DNA from: Chloroflexota bacterium
GTDB taxonomy: Bacteria; Chloroflexota; Anaerolineae; Anaerolineales; Villigracilaceae
Direction: 5' to 3'
DNA length: 64,000 nt
NCBI GenBank assembly: GCA_016219545.1
Contig: JACRMH010000025.1
Location: 1 to 64,000 of the forward strand
Shown here in pieces: positions 33,313 to 42,068 of the stretch (positions are counted from its first letter, which is position 1; each line of letters opens with the position of its first letter). The position numbers were made by a program, and so were the translations under genes. Under the pieces are notes generated by a model. That model made no database searches. It saw only the letters and a program-made list of their open reading frames with translations, and had not been told where the DNA came from.

Positions 33313-33692
33313 CATTGAAAAACAATTGAATACGGAGATAAAGCGGCTGGGTCTTGTCGTTTCCATCAACAAGATCACGAGGTGAAGGTTCTCCCGTGCG
33401 AACGGGACGCTAATCGAACTCAATAAAACGGGTTCGAGAAAATCGGATAGATCAGCGGATGCCTTCGAAGCCAGATCACTGGCTTCCTTCTCCCTTCCAA
33501 AGCAAGCGTTCGAGCAAAGGAGTTTAAAAAAACTCTATTGCTCGTCACTGAAAACCAGACAGCGATGTTTGGGACAAAGTGAACGCAGTGGGTTCAGGTA
33601 ATTTATATTACTTGGAGCTTTTGGAAGGGCGTTTCTTTTTAATACCATGTGTATTTTAAACAGACATGCCCGCGCATGTCTGTTTATTTTTT
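33313..33692 (+). ncRNA. Unidentified highly structured RNA, about 380 nt
   Basis: Starts after a near-consensus promoter, ends at a strong terminator, and has no plausible reading frame. Stems readable by eye: TCTTGT/ACAAGA; CCCGT-GCGA-ACGGG (33393-33406, GNRA loop); CGCT/AGCG (33408/33454) enclosing CGAACTC/GGGTTCG (33415/33430); GAAGCCAG-ATCA-CTGGCTTC (33467-33486); a long-range CCCTTCCAAAGC (33492-33503)/GCTTTTGGAAGGG (33617-33629) enclosing GCGTTC/GAACGC, the hairpin 33512-33543, CCAGAC/GTTTGG, and AGGTAAT/ATTACTT. RNase P RNA (no GAGGAAAGUC core), tmRNA (no tRNA-like ends or tag) and SRP RNA (no GGAAG/GCAGC loop) were looked for and not found. Function unknown. Confidence 0.65.
33658..33692 (+). 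terminator. Terminator of the unidentified RNA
   Basis: AAACAGACATG / CATGTCTGTTT with a six-base loop followed by ATTTTTT. It separates the RNA from the Ada-like gene. Confidence 0.9.
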
Positions 33693-33774
33693 AATCAAGG
33701 ATAAAATGAGCAAGAATCGGGTGGCTTTCGTCAGCGATGACAAATACAATCTCCAGCAACAAAAGGAGATAAAT

Positions 33775-34674
33775 ATGGAATCCACAACCGTACTTTCAGA
33801 ACATTATCAACTTATCGAAAGGGCCATTCAGTACATCGAGGCGAATGTGAACCGCCAGCCTGAACTGGAAGAGATCGCATCCGCTATCGGCTTGAGCGAA
33901 TTTCACTTCCAGCGCTTATTCACCCGCTGGGCAGGGATCAGCCCGAAGCGCTTCATGCAATTCCTGACCAAGGAACATGCCAAGGAATTGCTCACCCAAT
34001 CCGAGAATCTGCTTGACACCACGCATCAAGTTGGACTGTCGAGTCTGGGGCGCTTGCATGATCTATTTATCAACACCGAGGCGGTCACTCCCGGCGAATA
34101 CAAATCCCGCGGCGCAGGTCTGTCCATTCACTATGGACTGCATCTCACTCCATTCGGAAAATGTCTCATCGCCACAACCGAGCGCGGCATCTGCCATTTG
34201 AGTTTTGTACAAACCAGCGAAGGTAAAGCGATTGACAACCTTGTAGCGGATTGGAAACAGGCCAAGATGATCGAGGATTACAAATCCACTGCCCCGCTCG
34301 CGGCACGCATCTTTTCAAACCGTGAAACTGGTTCTGGTTTCGATACGTCCCGCGAAAATCGCGCGGGACTACTCAACCACCCGCTCAAGCTTCATCTGCG
34401 CGGGACGAATTTCCAGATCAAGGTTTGGGAGGCATTGCTCAACATTCCGGCTGGAAATGTCACCACCTATGAGCACATCGCAGCGCAGATCGGCAACCCG
34501 AATGCCTTGCGCGCAGTCGGGACAGCAGTTGGGCATAACCCAATTGCGTTTCTCATTCCCTGTCACCGTGTGATTCGCAAAGCGGGCGAGTTCGGAAATT
34601 ATCGGTACGGCTCAGCCAGAAAGAAAGCGATCCTGGCCGCAGAATTTGCATCTCATTACAAAGAGATTGCCTAA
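33775..34674 (+). CDS. AraC-type regulator fused to O6-methylguanine-DNA methyltransferase (Ada-like, without the N-terminal zinc domain)
   Basis: 299 residues from the ATG at 33775 (AAAGGAGA upstream). Residues about 10-110 are AraC helix-turn-helix motifs (LEEIASAIGLSEFHFQRLFTRWAGISPKRFMQFL in broken form). The C-terminal ~85 residues are the methyltransferase: FQIKVWEALLNIPAGNVTTYEHIA, then the acceptor Cys in IPCHRVI. The Ada N-terminal methylphosphotriester domain is absent, so induction through Cys methylation as in E. coli Ada is unlikely. It repairs O6-alkylguanine and probably regulates its own and neighbouring genes. Confidence 0.9.
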   Translation: MESTTVLSEHYQLIERAIQYIEANVNRQPELEEIASAIGLSEFHFQRLFTRWAGISPKRFMQFLTKEHAKELLTQSENLLDTTHQVGLSSLGRLHDLFINTEAVTPGEYKSRGAGLSIHYGLHLTPFGKCLIATTERGICHLSFVQTSEGKAIDNLVADWKQAKMIEDYKSTAPLAARIFSNRETGSGFDTSRENRAGLLNHPLKLHLRGTNFQIKVWEALLNIPAGNVTTYEHIAAQIGNPNALRAVGTAVGHNPIAFLIPCHRVIRKAGEFGNYRYGSARKKAILAAEFASHYKEIA

Positions 34675-34708
34675 CAACAGCAATAGCATCATAAAGAAAA
34701 AGGAAAAA

Positions 34709-35641
34709 ATGAAATCAAAAGTATGGTTGGCGTTAATAGCTTTATACGTAGTCTGGGGTTCGACTTACTTGGGAATCAAGTTTGCCATTGAAACCATCCC
34801 ACCGTTCTTTCATGCGGGAGTGCGCTTTCTGATCTCGGGCATCATCCTCGTAGTCTGGCAGCGCGCCGCGGGTCAGCAAATGCCCACGCGCAAACAATGG
34901 ATATCAACCGGCATCATCGGTACTTTGCTCCTCCTGGGAGGCAATGGACTGGTCGCATGGGCTGAGCAATTTATCCCTTCCGGGATCGCGGCCTTGATCA
35001 TTGGCTCCATTCCGATGTTTTTAGTGGTGATGGAGGCGCTTCGCCCGGGCGGCGTGAAACCTAACTGGCAGTCCATTGTTGGGTTATTGATCGGCTTCAC
35101 GGGAATCTTTATTCTCGTCGGCCCCTCCAATATTTCCGGCAGCACTACAAAACTAAATCCCTTCGGCGTTGCGGCCTTGCTCTCGGCATGTCTGTTCTGG
35201 GCGATGGGTTCGATCTACAGCAAAACCGCAGACCTGCCCAAGTCATCTTTAATGACCACAGGCGCACAAATGTTGATCGGAAGTATTGGACTGTTCATTG
35301 TTTCAATACTGACAGGCGAGTTATCCAAATGGGACCCAACGGGCGTGTCCATGCGCTCGATCTACGGATTGTTATATCTTATCTTTGTCGGGTCATTGGT
35401 CGGGTTTGCCTCTTATGGCTGGCTGCTTCAAAACGCGCCAATCTCACTTGTGGCAACCTATGCGTATGTCAACCCGATCGTGGCAGTAATCCTTGGGAGT
35501 TGGCTGGCCGCAGAAAAGCTGGAGCCCCATATTTGGCTGGCGAGTGCCATCATCATCGGGTCAGTGATGTTTATTAATAGCCGGAGCAAGCCCAAAGGTA
35601 AGAATGAAGCGAAGGAGGTTTTAGTGGAGAGTCATCAGTAA
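34709..35641 (+). CDS. EamA/DMT family transporter (YedA-like)
   Basis: 310 residues from the ATG at 34709 (AAAAAGGA upstream), ten hydrophobic segments in two EamA repeats. WGSTYLGIKFAIETIPP near the N-terminus and GLLYLIFVGSLVGFASYGWLL in the second repeat match the metabolite-efflux group. Substrate unknown. The last residues (ESHQ) are encoded by the start of a short repeat tract, suggesting the C-terminus was altered by it. Follows the Ada-like gene by 34 bp. Confidence 0.9.
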   Translation: MKSKVWLALIALYVVWGSTYLGIKFAIETIPPFFHAGVRFLISGIILVVWQRAAGQQMPTRKQWISTGIIGTLLLLGGNGLVAWAEQFIPSGIAALIIGSIPMFLVVMEALRPGGVKPNWQSIVGLLIGFTGIFILVGPSNISGSTTKLNPFGVAALLSACLFWAMGSIYSKTADLPKSSLMTTGAQMLIGSIGLFIVSILTGELSKWDPTGVSMRSIYGLLYLIFVGSLVGFASYGWLLQNAPISLVATYAYVNPIVAVILGSWLAAEKLEPHIWLASAIIIGSVMFINSRSKPKGKNEAKEVLVESHQ

Positions 35642-35662
35642 TTAGTTATCAGTTATCAGTCG
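35631..35662. repeat. Direct-repeat tract of (T)TATCAGT units
   Basis: GTCATCAGTAATTAGTTATC and AGTTATCAGTCGTC repeat a TNATCAGT unit across the EamA stop codon and into the glnA leader. Confidence 0.6.
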
Positions 35663-35692
35663 TCAATAAAAATTCATAAAGGAGAAAACAAT

Positions 35693-37033
35693 ATGGACTC
35701 AAAAGATTTAGTCAAACGCGTTAAGGAAGATAATGTCAAGTTCATCTCGTTGCAATTCACGGACGTGATGGGTGCGGTGAAAAGCGTGGACATGCCGGTA
35801 CGCCATCTCGAAGATGTACTGACAGACGGCGCATGGTTCGACGGCTCGTCAGTGGAAGGTTTCGCGCGCATTCAGGAAAGCGATATGCGCCTGATGATCG
35901 ACCCCGATACCTATGCAGTCCTGCCCTGGTCTTCAGCTGAGTCAAGACGCGCGCGTGTGTTCTGCGACATTTACACACCCGGCGGCGAACCCTTTGAAGG
36001 CGATCCGCGCGGTGCCTTGAAGCGTTCTCTCAAGAAACTTGCTGATCGCGGCTGGAAACTCAACATCGGACCCGAACCTGAGTTCTTCCTGTTCAAAGGC
36101 GAGAATGGACATGGCGTTCACCCCGTGCCCCACGATACGGGCGGCTATTTTGATTTCTCATCCTTCGATGAAGCCGTTGTTGTCCGCACTGCGTTGATCG
36201 AAGCGCTTGATTCTATGGGACTCGATGTGGAAGTGGGTCACCATGAAGTGGCGTTAGGTCAGCATGAAATTGATTTCCGCTATGCGGATGCATTGAAGGC
36301 GGCGGATAATGTATTGACATTGAAGTACACCGTAAAAGCGATTGCCGCCCAACACGGACTGGTCGCTTCTTTCATGCCCAAGCCTGTATACGGCATTAAT
36401 GGCTCTGGTATGCACTGTCATCAATCTCTCTTCGATATCAAGACCGGCGCCAACTTGTTCTTTGATGCAAAGGATACTGCTCATCTTTCGCCGCTGGCCT
36501 ACTCGTTCATTGCCGGACAGTTGGAACATGCCCGGGCGCTGGCAGGTGTGGTTGCGCCGACAGTGAATTCCTACAAGCGTTTGGTCCCCGGTTATGAAGC
36601 TCCTGTATACATCGGCTGGGCGCAACAGAACCGTTCGGCATTGATCCGCATTCCGCGCTACACTGAAGGCCGCGATAAGGCCGTCCGCGCTGAACTGCGC
36701 TTCCCAGACCCATCCTGCAATCCATATTTAGCGTTCACAGTGATGCTGGCTGCTGCACTCGACGGCATAGACAGGAAGCTCGAAGCCTCCAAGCCGCTGA
36801 ATAACATCAACCTGTATCACCTCAATAAGGAAGAACGCACCAAATTAGGCGTCACTGAATTGCCCGGCTCGCTGTCTGAATCACTGGGCGAATTGGACAA
36901 AGATGAAGTATTGAAGTCTGCGCTGGGTTCTTACTTGTATGAAGCCTATGCGCGCGCGAAATGGGAAGAGTGGGACGAATTCCGCTTGCGTGTGACAGAT
37001 TACGAGATCGTAAAGTATTTGGAAACAGCATAA
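35693..37033 (+). CDS. glnA: Glutamine synthetase, type I
   Basis: 446 residues. Signatures: WFDGSSVEGFARI near the N-terminus, EPEFFLF, GINGSGMHCHQSL (ATP site), and NSYKRLVPGYEAPVYIGWA followed by NRSALIRIP. The length fits the short GSI-alpha form, usually regulated by feedback rather than adenylylation; NINLYHLNKEE holds a Tyr near the adenylylation position but lacks the usual surrounding motif. It forms glutamine from glutamate, ammonia and ATP. Shine-Dalgarno AAAGGAGA. Confidence 0.95.
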   Translation: MDSKDLVKRVKEDNVKFISLQFTDVMGAVKSVDMPVRHLEDVLTDGAWFDGSSVEGFARIQESDMRLMIDPDTYAVLPWSSAESRRARVFCDIYTPGGEPFEGDPRGALKRSLKKLADRGWKLNIGPEPEFFLFKGENGHGVHPVPHDTGGYFDFSSFDEAVVVRTALIEALDSMGLDVEVGHHEVALGQHEIDFRYADALKAADNVLTLKYTVKAIAAQHGLVASFMPKPVYGINGSGMHCHQSLFDIKTGANLFFDAKDTAHLSPLAYSFIAGQLEHARALAGVVAPTVNSYKRLVPGYEAPVYIGWAQQNRSALIRIPRYTEGRDKAVRAELRFPDPSCNPYLAFTVMLAAALDGIDRKLEASKPLNNINLYHLNKEERTKLGVTELPGSLSESLGELDKDEVLKSALGSYLYEAYARAKWEEWDEFRLRVTDYEIVKYLETA

Positions 37034-37057
37034 AGTAAGTTTGAAGGTTGCAGGTTT

Positions 37058-37094
37058 GAACATCCTCTGGAAATTCTCGTTTCAGAGGATGTTC
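37058..37094 (+). terminator. Terminator-like hairpin after glnA
   Basis: GAACATCCTCTG / CAGAGGATGTTC, a perfect 12-bp stem, followed by TATTTCCC, a weak T run. Confidence 0.65.
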
Positions 37095-37172
37095 TATTTC
37101 CCATAACAACAGGACTGATAACGTTGTATAATTTCTACAGGTCATTATTCCCACTCTAAAACATTTAAACCC

Positions 37173-40100
37173 ATGACAGCCAGCCTGATCTCAACGCTAA
37201 AAAGTTACATTCCCGAGATTCTACAGTCTCGTATCGTGAATGACCCCACGCCGCCCAATAAACCTTTTGAAGAAAAGTATATGGCGGCTGTTTTATTCGT
37301 TGATATTTCAGGTTTCACCGCCCTCACTGAAAAATTCGCCGCGCGCGGTCCTTCAGGCGCTGAGGATATTTCAGCCATTCTCAATGACTTTTACGGCCAG
37401 TGGATCGAGATCGTCAGAAGTTATGGCGGGGACATTATCAAATTCGCAGGGGACGGGCTGCTCGTGATCTGGGAAGATGACAATCTCGAAAAGGCCACCA
37501 TGCGCGCCGCACAAGCCGCACTGGATGCACGCAGTCAACTGGTAGGTTTCCGTGCGGGAGATCATACCTTATCCACGCGCATTGCCATCAGCGCAGGGCA
37601 GATCGGGTTGACCGGACTCGGCGGAGTTTTCAACCGCTGGGAAGTGATCCTCACCGGTGACGCAATCGAACAAGTGGGGCGCGCACAGGCATCTTTAAAG
37701 CCCGGTCAGATCAGTGTTTCGCCTGCCGCGTGGAAGTCCATGTACTGGCGGGCTTTCGGGGAACCTCTCGAAGATGAGTATATGCTTTTGACGGGGATCA
37801 GACACAACGTCACGCATGAAGCGGAAAAGAAATTCAATCTAAACGAAGATAGCATCCCGGCGCTCCGTTCCTACATCCCCGGCGCGATCGCAAAAAGAAT
37901 TGATGCGGGGCAGTCTGATTGGCTGGCGGAACTTCGCCGAGTCACGAGTCTCTTTATTAACGTGCCGGAAATGACCCACGGCACAGACACAGACCTGGCT
38001 CAAAGACTGGCCCAGATCCTACAAAGTGCAATTTATCGCTATGAAGGAAGTGTGAACAAGATCTCGGTGGATGAAAAAGGTGTATCCGTTTTGGCTGCAT
38101 TTGGGCTTCCGCCTTTTTCGCATGAAGACGATCCGTTGCGGGGTGTGCTCGCCGCGCAGGATATTAAGAACACGCTCTCTGACATGGGCATGAATTGTTA
38201 TATCGGTATTACAACGGGGCGCGTCTTTTGCGGGGTGATCGGCAACGAGCGCCGCCGGGAATATACGATCAATGGCGATGCTGTAAATCTTTCGGCGCGG
38301 TTGATGCGCGCCTGCGGGTCGGGATTAACATTCCCAGATGGAAACCCCATCCAAATTTTGACGGATGCGTCAACTTACGAGTCGGCGAGAAGTCGGGTGG
38401 ATTTCATCACCCACGAGCCGATCAACGTGCGCGGAAAAGCCCAGCCTGTGCCTGTCTTCATTCCACAAACACGGCACGCAAAAGACATGGGGCATATTGC
38501 ACTGACAACCATGATCGGGCGCGAGAGCGAACGCTTCGCAATTGCCGAAGCATTGCGCGCGCTCATCACAAAGGAAAGCAAGATCATCATCGTGGAAGGT
38601 GAAGCGGGTTTGGGGAAATCGCGTTTGATCGAAGAAGCGATCCGTCAGGCATCCGCAATGAATGTAAGAACATTGATCGGGTTAAGTGAGGCGATAGAAC
38701 AAAACACTCCGTATCATGTTTGGAAAAACATAACTACAACAATTTTTGATATCGAATCACAGGCAGATCCATCAGAACAGCGCCTGCAATTTGAAAAAGA
38801 GATCTATCAAAGCATGTCAGAGGCGGAACGCGCACCTGTGCTAAACGGCATCCTGCCTTTCAATCTCCCGGATAATGATCTCACAAAAAATATTACGGGC
38901 GAGGCGCGCGCCAGCGCCATGCACGAGTTGATCCTTGAAAGGCTTGAAAAACTCGCAGTCAAAACTCCAACCATGCTGGTGGTCGAAGATGTACAGTGGC
39001 TGGATTCAGGTTCATGGGCTTTGCTCCACCTCGCCGCGCAAAGAATAAAACCAATGCTGATTCTGGTCACAATGCGCCCGATGACCATTACCCCGCCAAT
39101 GGAATTTACGCTTTTACGCGGCATGTCGTCCACGCGCTTTTTGACTCTCGCACCTCTCGATAATGATGATATTGAAACCCTGCTGTGCCAAAGGTTGAAC
39201 GTTAGCAAGCTGCCGGAGCCGCTCGTCAAATTCATCCACGATAAAGCGGAAGGGCATCCATTCTACAGCGAGGAACTTGTCCACACCCTGCGCGATAGCG
39301 GACTGCTCATCATTAAAGACAATGAATGCACATTGGCGCCCACTGTCAGAAATTTGGAAGCGCTGAATCTGCCCGGCTCACTGGAAGGTGTGATCACAAG
39401 CCGCATTGACAAGATGCCGCCGTCGCAACAACTCACCCTGAAAGTTGCCTCTGTCATCGGACGGGTTTTCGCCCTGCAAGAGTTATCGGCCATCTATCCG
39501 ATCCGCGATGACATTCCGGCATTGCCCAGCTATTTGGATCAACTCGAAAAAGAAGAACTCACCATCCTCGATTCGCCCGACCCTGAAACTTCCTATCTCT
39601 TCAAGCACATCATCACACAGGAAGTTGCCTACAATCTTTTGCTCTTTTCGCAGAGACGCTCCCTGCATCGCTCAATGGCTGAATGGTACGAGCAAGTCTT
39701 CGGCTGCGAAGCTGTGACTCACTTCCCGGCTCTGGCTTATCACTGGAAGCAGGCAGATGTCCCGCCGAAGGCCATGGAATATCTTGAAAAAGCTGGCAAC
39801 ATGGCTTTGAAGAACGGCGCATATCGCGAAGCAATCCAATTCTTTACACAAGCACTCGAAAAAGCAGAGAACACGAAGAACTCAGATGTTTCTCCCATGC
39901 GGCTGGCACGCTGGCATCGTTCCATTGGAGAAGCGCACCTGGCGCTCGGTCAACTGGAAAGCGCGCGCAGTTATTTCCGCAAAGCCACACATATTTTGAA
40001 ACATCCTGCGGCGAATTCTCAACCGACCATCCTGGCCGGGCTGGTCTATCACTTGATCGTCCAAACCCTTCATCGGCAATTCCCCAAAATATTTATCGGC

Positions 40101-41273
40101 CGGGATAAAGCGAAAGATGACCTACTGCAGGAGATCGCGCAGAACTATAGTCATCTGGCGCTGGCTGATTTCATCAACTCTGAAACTTTCCCGATGGTGT
40201 ACCATGCCATTCGGTCACTCAATCTTTCCGAGCTTGGCGGGAGCATGTCTCCTCCGCGCGTGTGGGCGCTGGGTTCGGTCAGCGCCATGATGGGGCTTAT
40301 CCCCAACCATAAACTTGCCGAGCATTACGCTAAAAAAGCGCTGGATGCATCCGCCCAGGTGGATGATCTCAATTCACAAATATGGACCCAATTGGCAGTA
40401 GGCACTTATAAATTAGGCGTTGGGGATTGGGAAGCTTCGAAGCAGGCACTGAATGCCTCCATCGAGTTGTCACGCCGGGCGGCTGACCGATACCTTGAAA
40501 GCAACAGCACTGTCGTGTTATCGGGTCTGGAGTATGCGCGCGGCATGGATTTTTCACGTGCAGAAGAACTCCACAGGCATGTATATTCACTCATGCATGG
40601 GTCAGAAAATAATCTATATCTTACATGGGCGATCTATGGGATCGCCCTGATCAACATGATGTATGGCAAATTCGATGAAGCGTTAAAGGCAACTCAAAAT
40701 GAGGGCTTCTTTGACAGCGCACCTATTAATCTCACTCATCTCTACAACATCAAAGCCACATCCTATTGGCGGACGGGAAATGAAAAGGAAGCCGTCACAT
40801 ATTGCGCGAAGAGCCTGCCGATATTGACTACGTTGCCCCCTCAGTTATATTCCATGTTGATCGGCGAGCGGCTCGCGGCCCAAGTCGTGTTTGAGGCATG
40901 GGAGCAGGAAAAATTCTTCGAGGTTGAAGGTTTCCACAATACGACAGAACTAAAAAAGACCGCTACAACCATTATGAAAATGTTGAAAAAATTCAAGGGT
41001 ATTTTCCCTTTTGGTGAACCACCCTTCCTGCTTTATCAGGGCTGGCAAAAATGGATGGAAGGCAAACATGATTCCGCATTGAAAGACTGGCAAGCCAGCG
41101 CTGAGGTTGCGCGAAAATTGTCCATGCCGAGGGATGAAGCGAATGCCTTGCGTGAGCTGGGGAGACATTCAGAAGGCGAAGTCCGCAGAGTGTATTTGCA
41201 GAAGGCTCTGGAGTTATTTACTTCATGTCATGCAAAATACGATGCAGGTGAAACGGAAAAGTTGCTGGGCTAA
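37173..41273 (+). CDS. Soluble-adenylyl-cyclase-like regulator: two cyclase domains, AAA/STAND ATPase, TPR repeats
   Basis: 1366 residues. Cyclase domain 1 (about 36-200) has both metal Asp residues (VDISGFTAL, D44; KFAGDGLLV, D94), but its transition-state position reads GDAIEQVGRA. Cyclase domain 2 (about 255-400) lacks the first Asp (LFINVPEM) but keeps Asn and Arg in NGDAVNLSARL. Together they could form one complete site, as in mammalian soluble adenylyl cyclase. A STAND-type ATPase follows (Walker A EGEAGLGKS at about 475; Walker B LVVEDVQWLD at about 600), then many TPR-like helices to the end. No membrane segment. TATAAT lies 31 bp upstream of the start. Confidence 0.87.
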   Translation: MTASLISTLKSYIPEILQSRIVNDPTPPNKPFEEKYMAAVLFVDISGFTALTEKFAARGPSGAEDISAILNDFYGQWIEIVRSYGGDIIKFAGDGLLVIWEDDNLEKATMRAAQAALDARSQLVGFRAGDHTLSTRIAISAGQIGLTGLGGVFNRWEVILTGDAIEQVGRAQASLKPGQISVSPAAWKSMYWRAFGEPLEDEYMLLTGIRHNVTHEAEKKFNLNEDSIPALRSYIPGAIAKRIDAGQSDWLAELRRVTSLFINVPEMTHGTDTDLAQRLAQILQSAIYRYEGSVNKISVDEKGVSVLAAFGLPPFSHEDDPLRGVLAAQDIKNTLSDMGMNCYIGITTGRVFCGVIGNERRREYTINGDAVNLSARLMRACGSGLTFPDGNPIQILTDASTYESARSRVDFITHEPINVRGKAQPVPVFIPQTRHAKDMGHIALTTMIGRESERFAIAEALRALITKESKIIIVEGEAGLGKSRLIEEAIRQASAMNVRTLIGLSEAIEQNTPYHVWKNITTTIFDIESQADPSEQRLQFEKEIYQSMSEAERAPVLNGILPFNLPDNDLTKNITGEARASAMHELILERLEKLAVKTPTMLVVEDVQWLDSGSWALLHLAAQRIKPMLILVTMRPMTITPPMEFTLLRGMSSTRFLTLAPLDNDDIETLLCQRLNVSKLPEPLVKFIHDKAEGHPFYSEELVHTLRDSGLLIIKDNECTLAPTVRNLEALNLPGSLEGVITSRIDKMPPSQQLTLKVASVIGRVFALQELSAIYPIRDDIPALPSYLDQLEKEELTILDSPDPETSYLFKHIITQEVAYNLLLFSQRRSLHRSMAEWYEQVFGCEAVTHFPALAYHWKQADVPPKAMEYLEKAGNMALKNGAYREAIQFFTQALEKAENTKNSDVSPMRLARWHRSIGEAHLALGQLESARSYFRKATHILKHPAANSQPTILAGLVYHLIVQTLHRQFPKIFIGRDKAKDDLLQEIAQNYSHLALADFINSETFPMVYHAIRSLNLSELGGSMSPPRVWALGSVSAMMGLIPNHKLAEHYAKKALDASAQVDDLNSQIWTQLAVGTYKLGVGDWEASKQALNASIELSRRAADRYLESNSTVVLSGLEYARGMDFSRAEELHRHVYSLMHGSENNLYLTWAIYGIALINMMYGKFDEALKATQNEGFFDSAPINLTHLYNIKATSYWRTGNEKEAVTYCAKSLPILTTLPPQLYSMLIGERLAAQVVFEAWEQEKFFEVEGFHNTTELKKTATTIMKMLKKFKGIFPFGEPPFLLYQGWQKWMEGKHDSALKDWQASAEVARKLSMPRDEANALRELGRHSEGEVRRVYLQKALELFTSCHAKYDAGETEKLLG

Positions 41274-41281
41274 ATTCATAT

Positions 41282-41313
41282 AAAAAATCCTGACAGCAAT
41301 GCCAGGATTTTTT
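41282..41313. terminator. Bidirectional terminator between converging genes
   Basis: AAAAAATCCTG / CAGGATTTTTT around a ten-base loop, between the cyclase gene and the ABC ATPase gene. Confidence 0.88.
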
Positions 41314-41332
41314 ATAAATCGACACTTTTAAA

Positions 41333-42064
41333 TCAATGTTTTAGTACGCCTTGAGCCAATTCTTTAATTTCCTTCTTTGATTCGTAGACGCGCACCAATT
41401 TTCCGTCCTGCATTTGGAGAACACGGTCAACGAATTGACACATGCGCAAGTCATGAGTCACCATGATGCCGGCGCGGTCATTTTCGTGGATGAGATGCGC
41501 GAAAGTCTCCACAACCTGATAAGCACGTTCGGTATCCAACGAAGCTGTTGGTTCATCCGCCAGCACCACGGCCGGGTTATGAATTAGGGCGCGCGCTATG
41601 GCGACCCGCTGCTGCTGTCCGCCGGACATTTGTGCGGGGAGGTTATGCAAACGGTCCGCGAGACCGAGGCGGGCCAGCAATTCGTCAGACCGCACGCGGC
41701 CGGCATGGTTCATCCTGTTATTAAGGCGAAGCATGAATTCCACATTTTCTGATGCGGTTAAATATGGGATGAGATTATTGGACTGAAAAGTAAACCCGAT
41801 CTTCTCGCGGCGTAATTTCACGCGTTCTTTTTCATTCATCTGCGCGAGATCCTGCCCATCAATGAGGACTTGTCCAGTAGTAGGTGTAAGGAGAGCGGCA
41901 AGGATGGAAAGCATAGTGGTCTTGCCCGAACCGCTTGGTCCCACCAGTGCAACAAACTCACCAGACTTTACTTGAAACGAAACACCGTCCACTGCATTGA
42001 TGGTCGCGCCATCCAGTGAAAATGATTTAACCAAATCACGAACTTCCAAAGCAACTGTATTCAT
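41333..42064 (-). CDS. ABC transporter ATP-binding protein (LolD/MacB/DevA type)
   Basis: 243 residues. Walker A ALVGPSGSGKTTM, signature MSGGQQQRVAIARAL, Walker B PAVVLADEPTASLD and H-loop MVTHD. Sequence type and partner (an FtsX-like permease 4 bp upstream) fit the LolD/MacB/DevA group, which extrudes lipids, peptides or lipoproteins or works mechanically on envelope proteins. No HlyD-type adaptor gene is adjacent. Confidence 0.92.
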   Translation of the reverse strand: MNTVALEVRDLVKSFSLDGATINAVDGVSFQVKSGEFVALVGPSGSGKTTMLSILAALLTPTTGQVLIDGQDLAQMNEKERVKLRREKIGFTFQSNNLIPYLTASENVEFMLRLNNRMNHAGRVRSDELLARLGLADRLHNLPAQMSGGQQQRVAIARALIHNPAVVLADEPTASLDTERAYQVVETFAHLIHENDRAGIMVTHDLRMCQFVDRVLQMQDGKLVRVYESKKEIKELAQGVLKH

Positions 42065-42068
42065 ATTC

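Noticed and set aside
33313..33692. RNase P RNA, tmRNA or SRP RNA at this locus
   Set aside because: The conserved RNase P core, the tRNA-like ends and tag frame of tmRNA, and the SRP apical loop are all missing on both strands.
33649..33775. N-terminal extension of the Ada-like protein
   Set aside because: It would be encoded by the RNA terminator hairpin; the ATG at 33775 has a strong Shine-Dalgarno and fits the family start.
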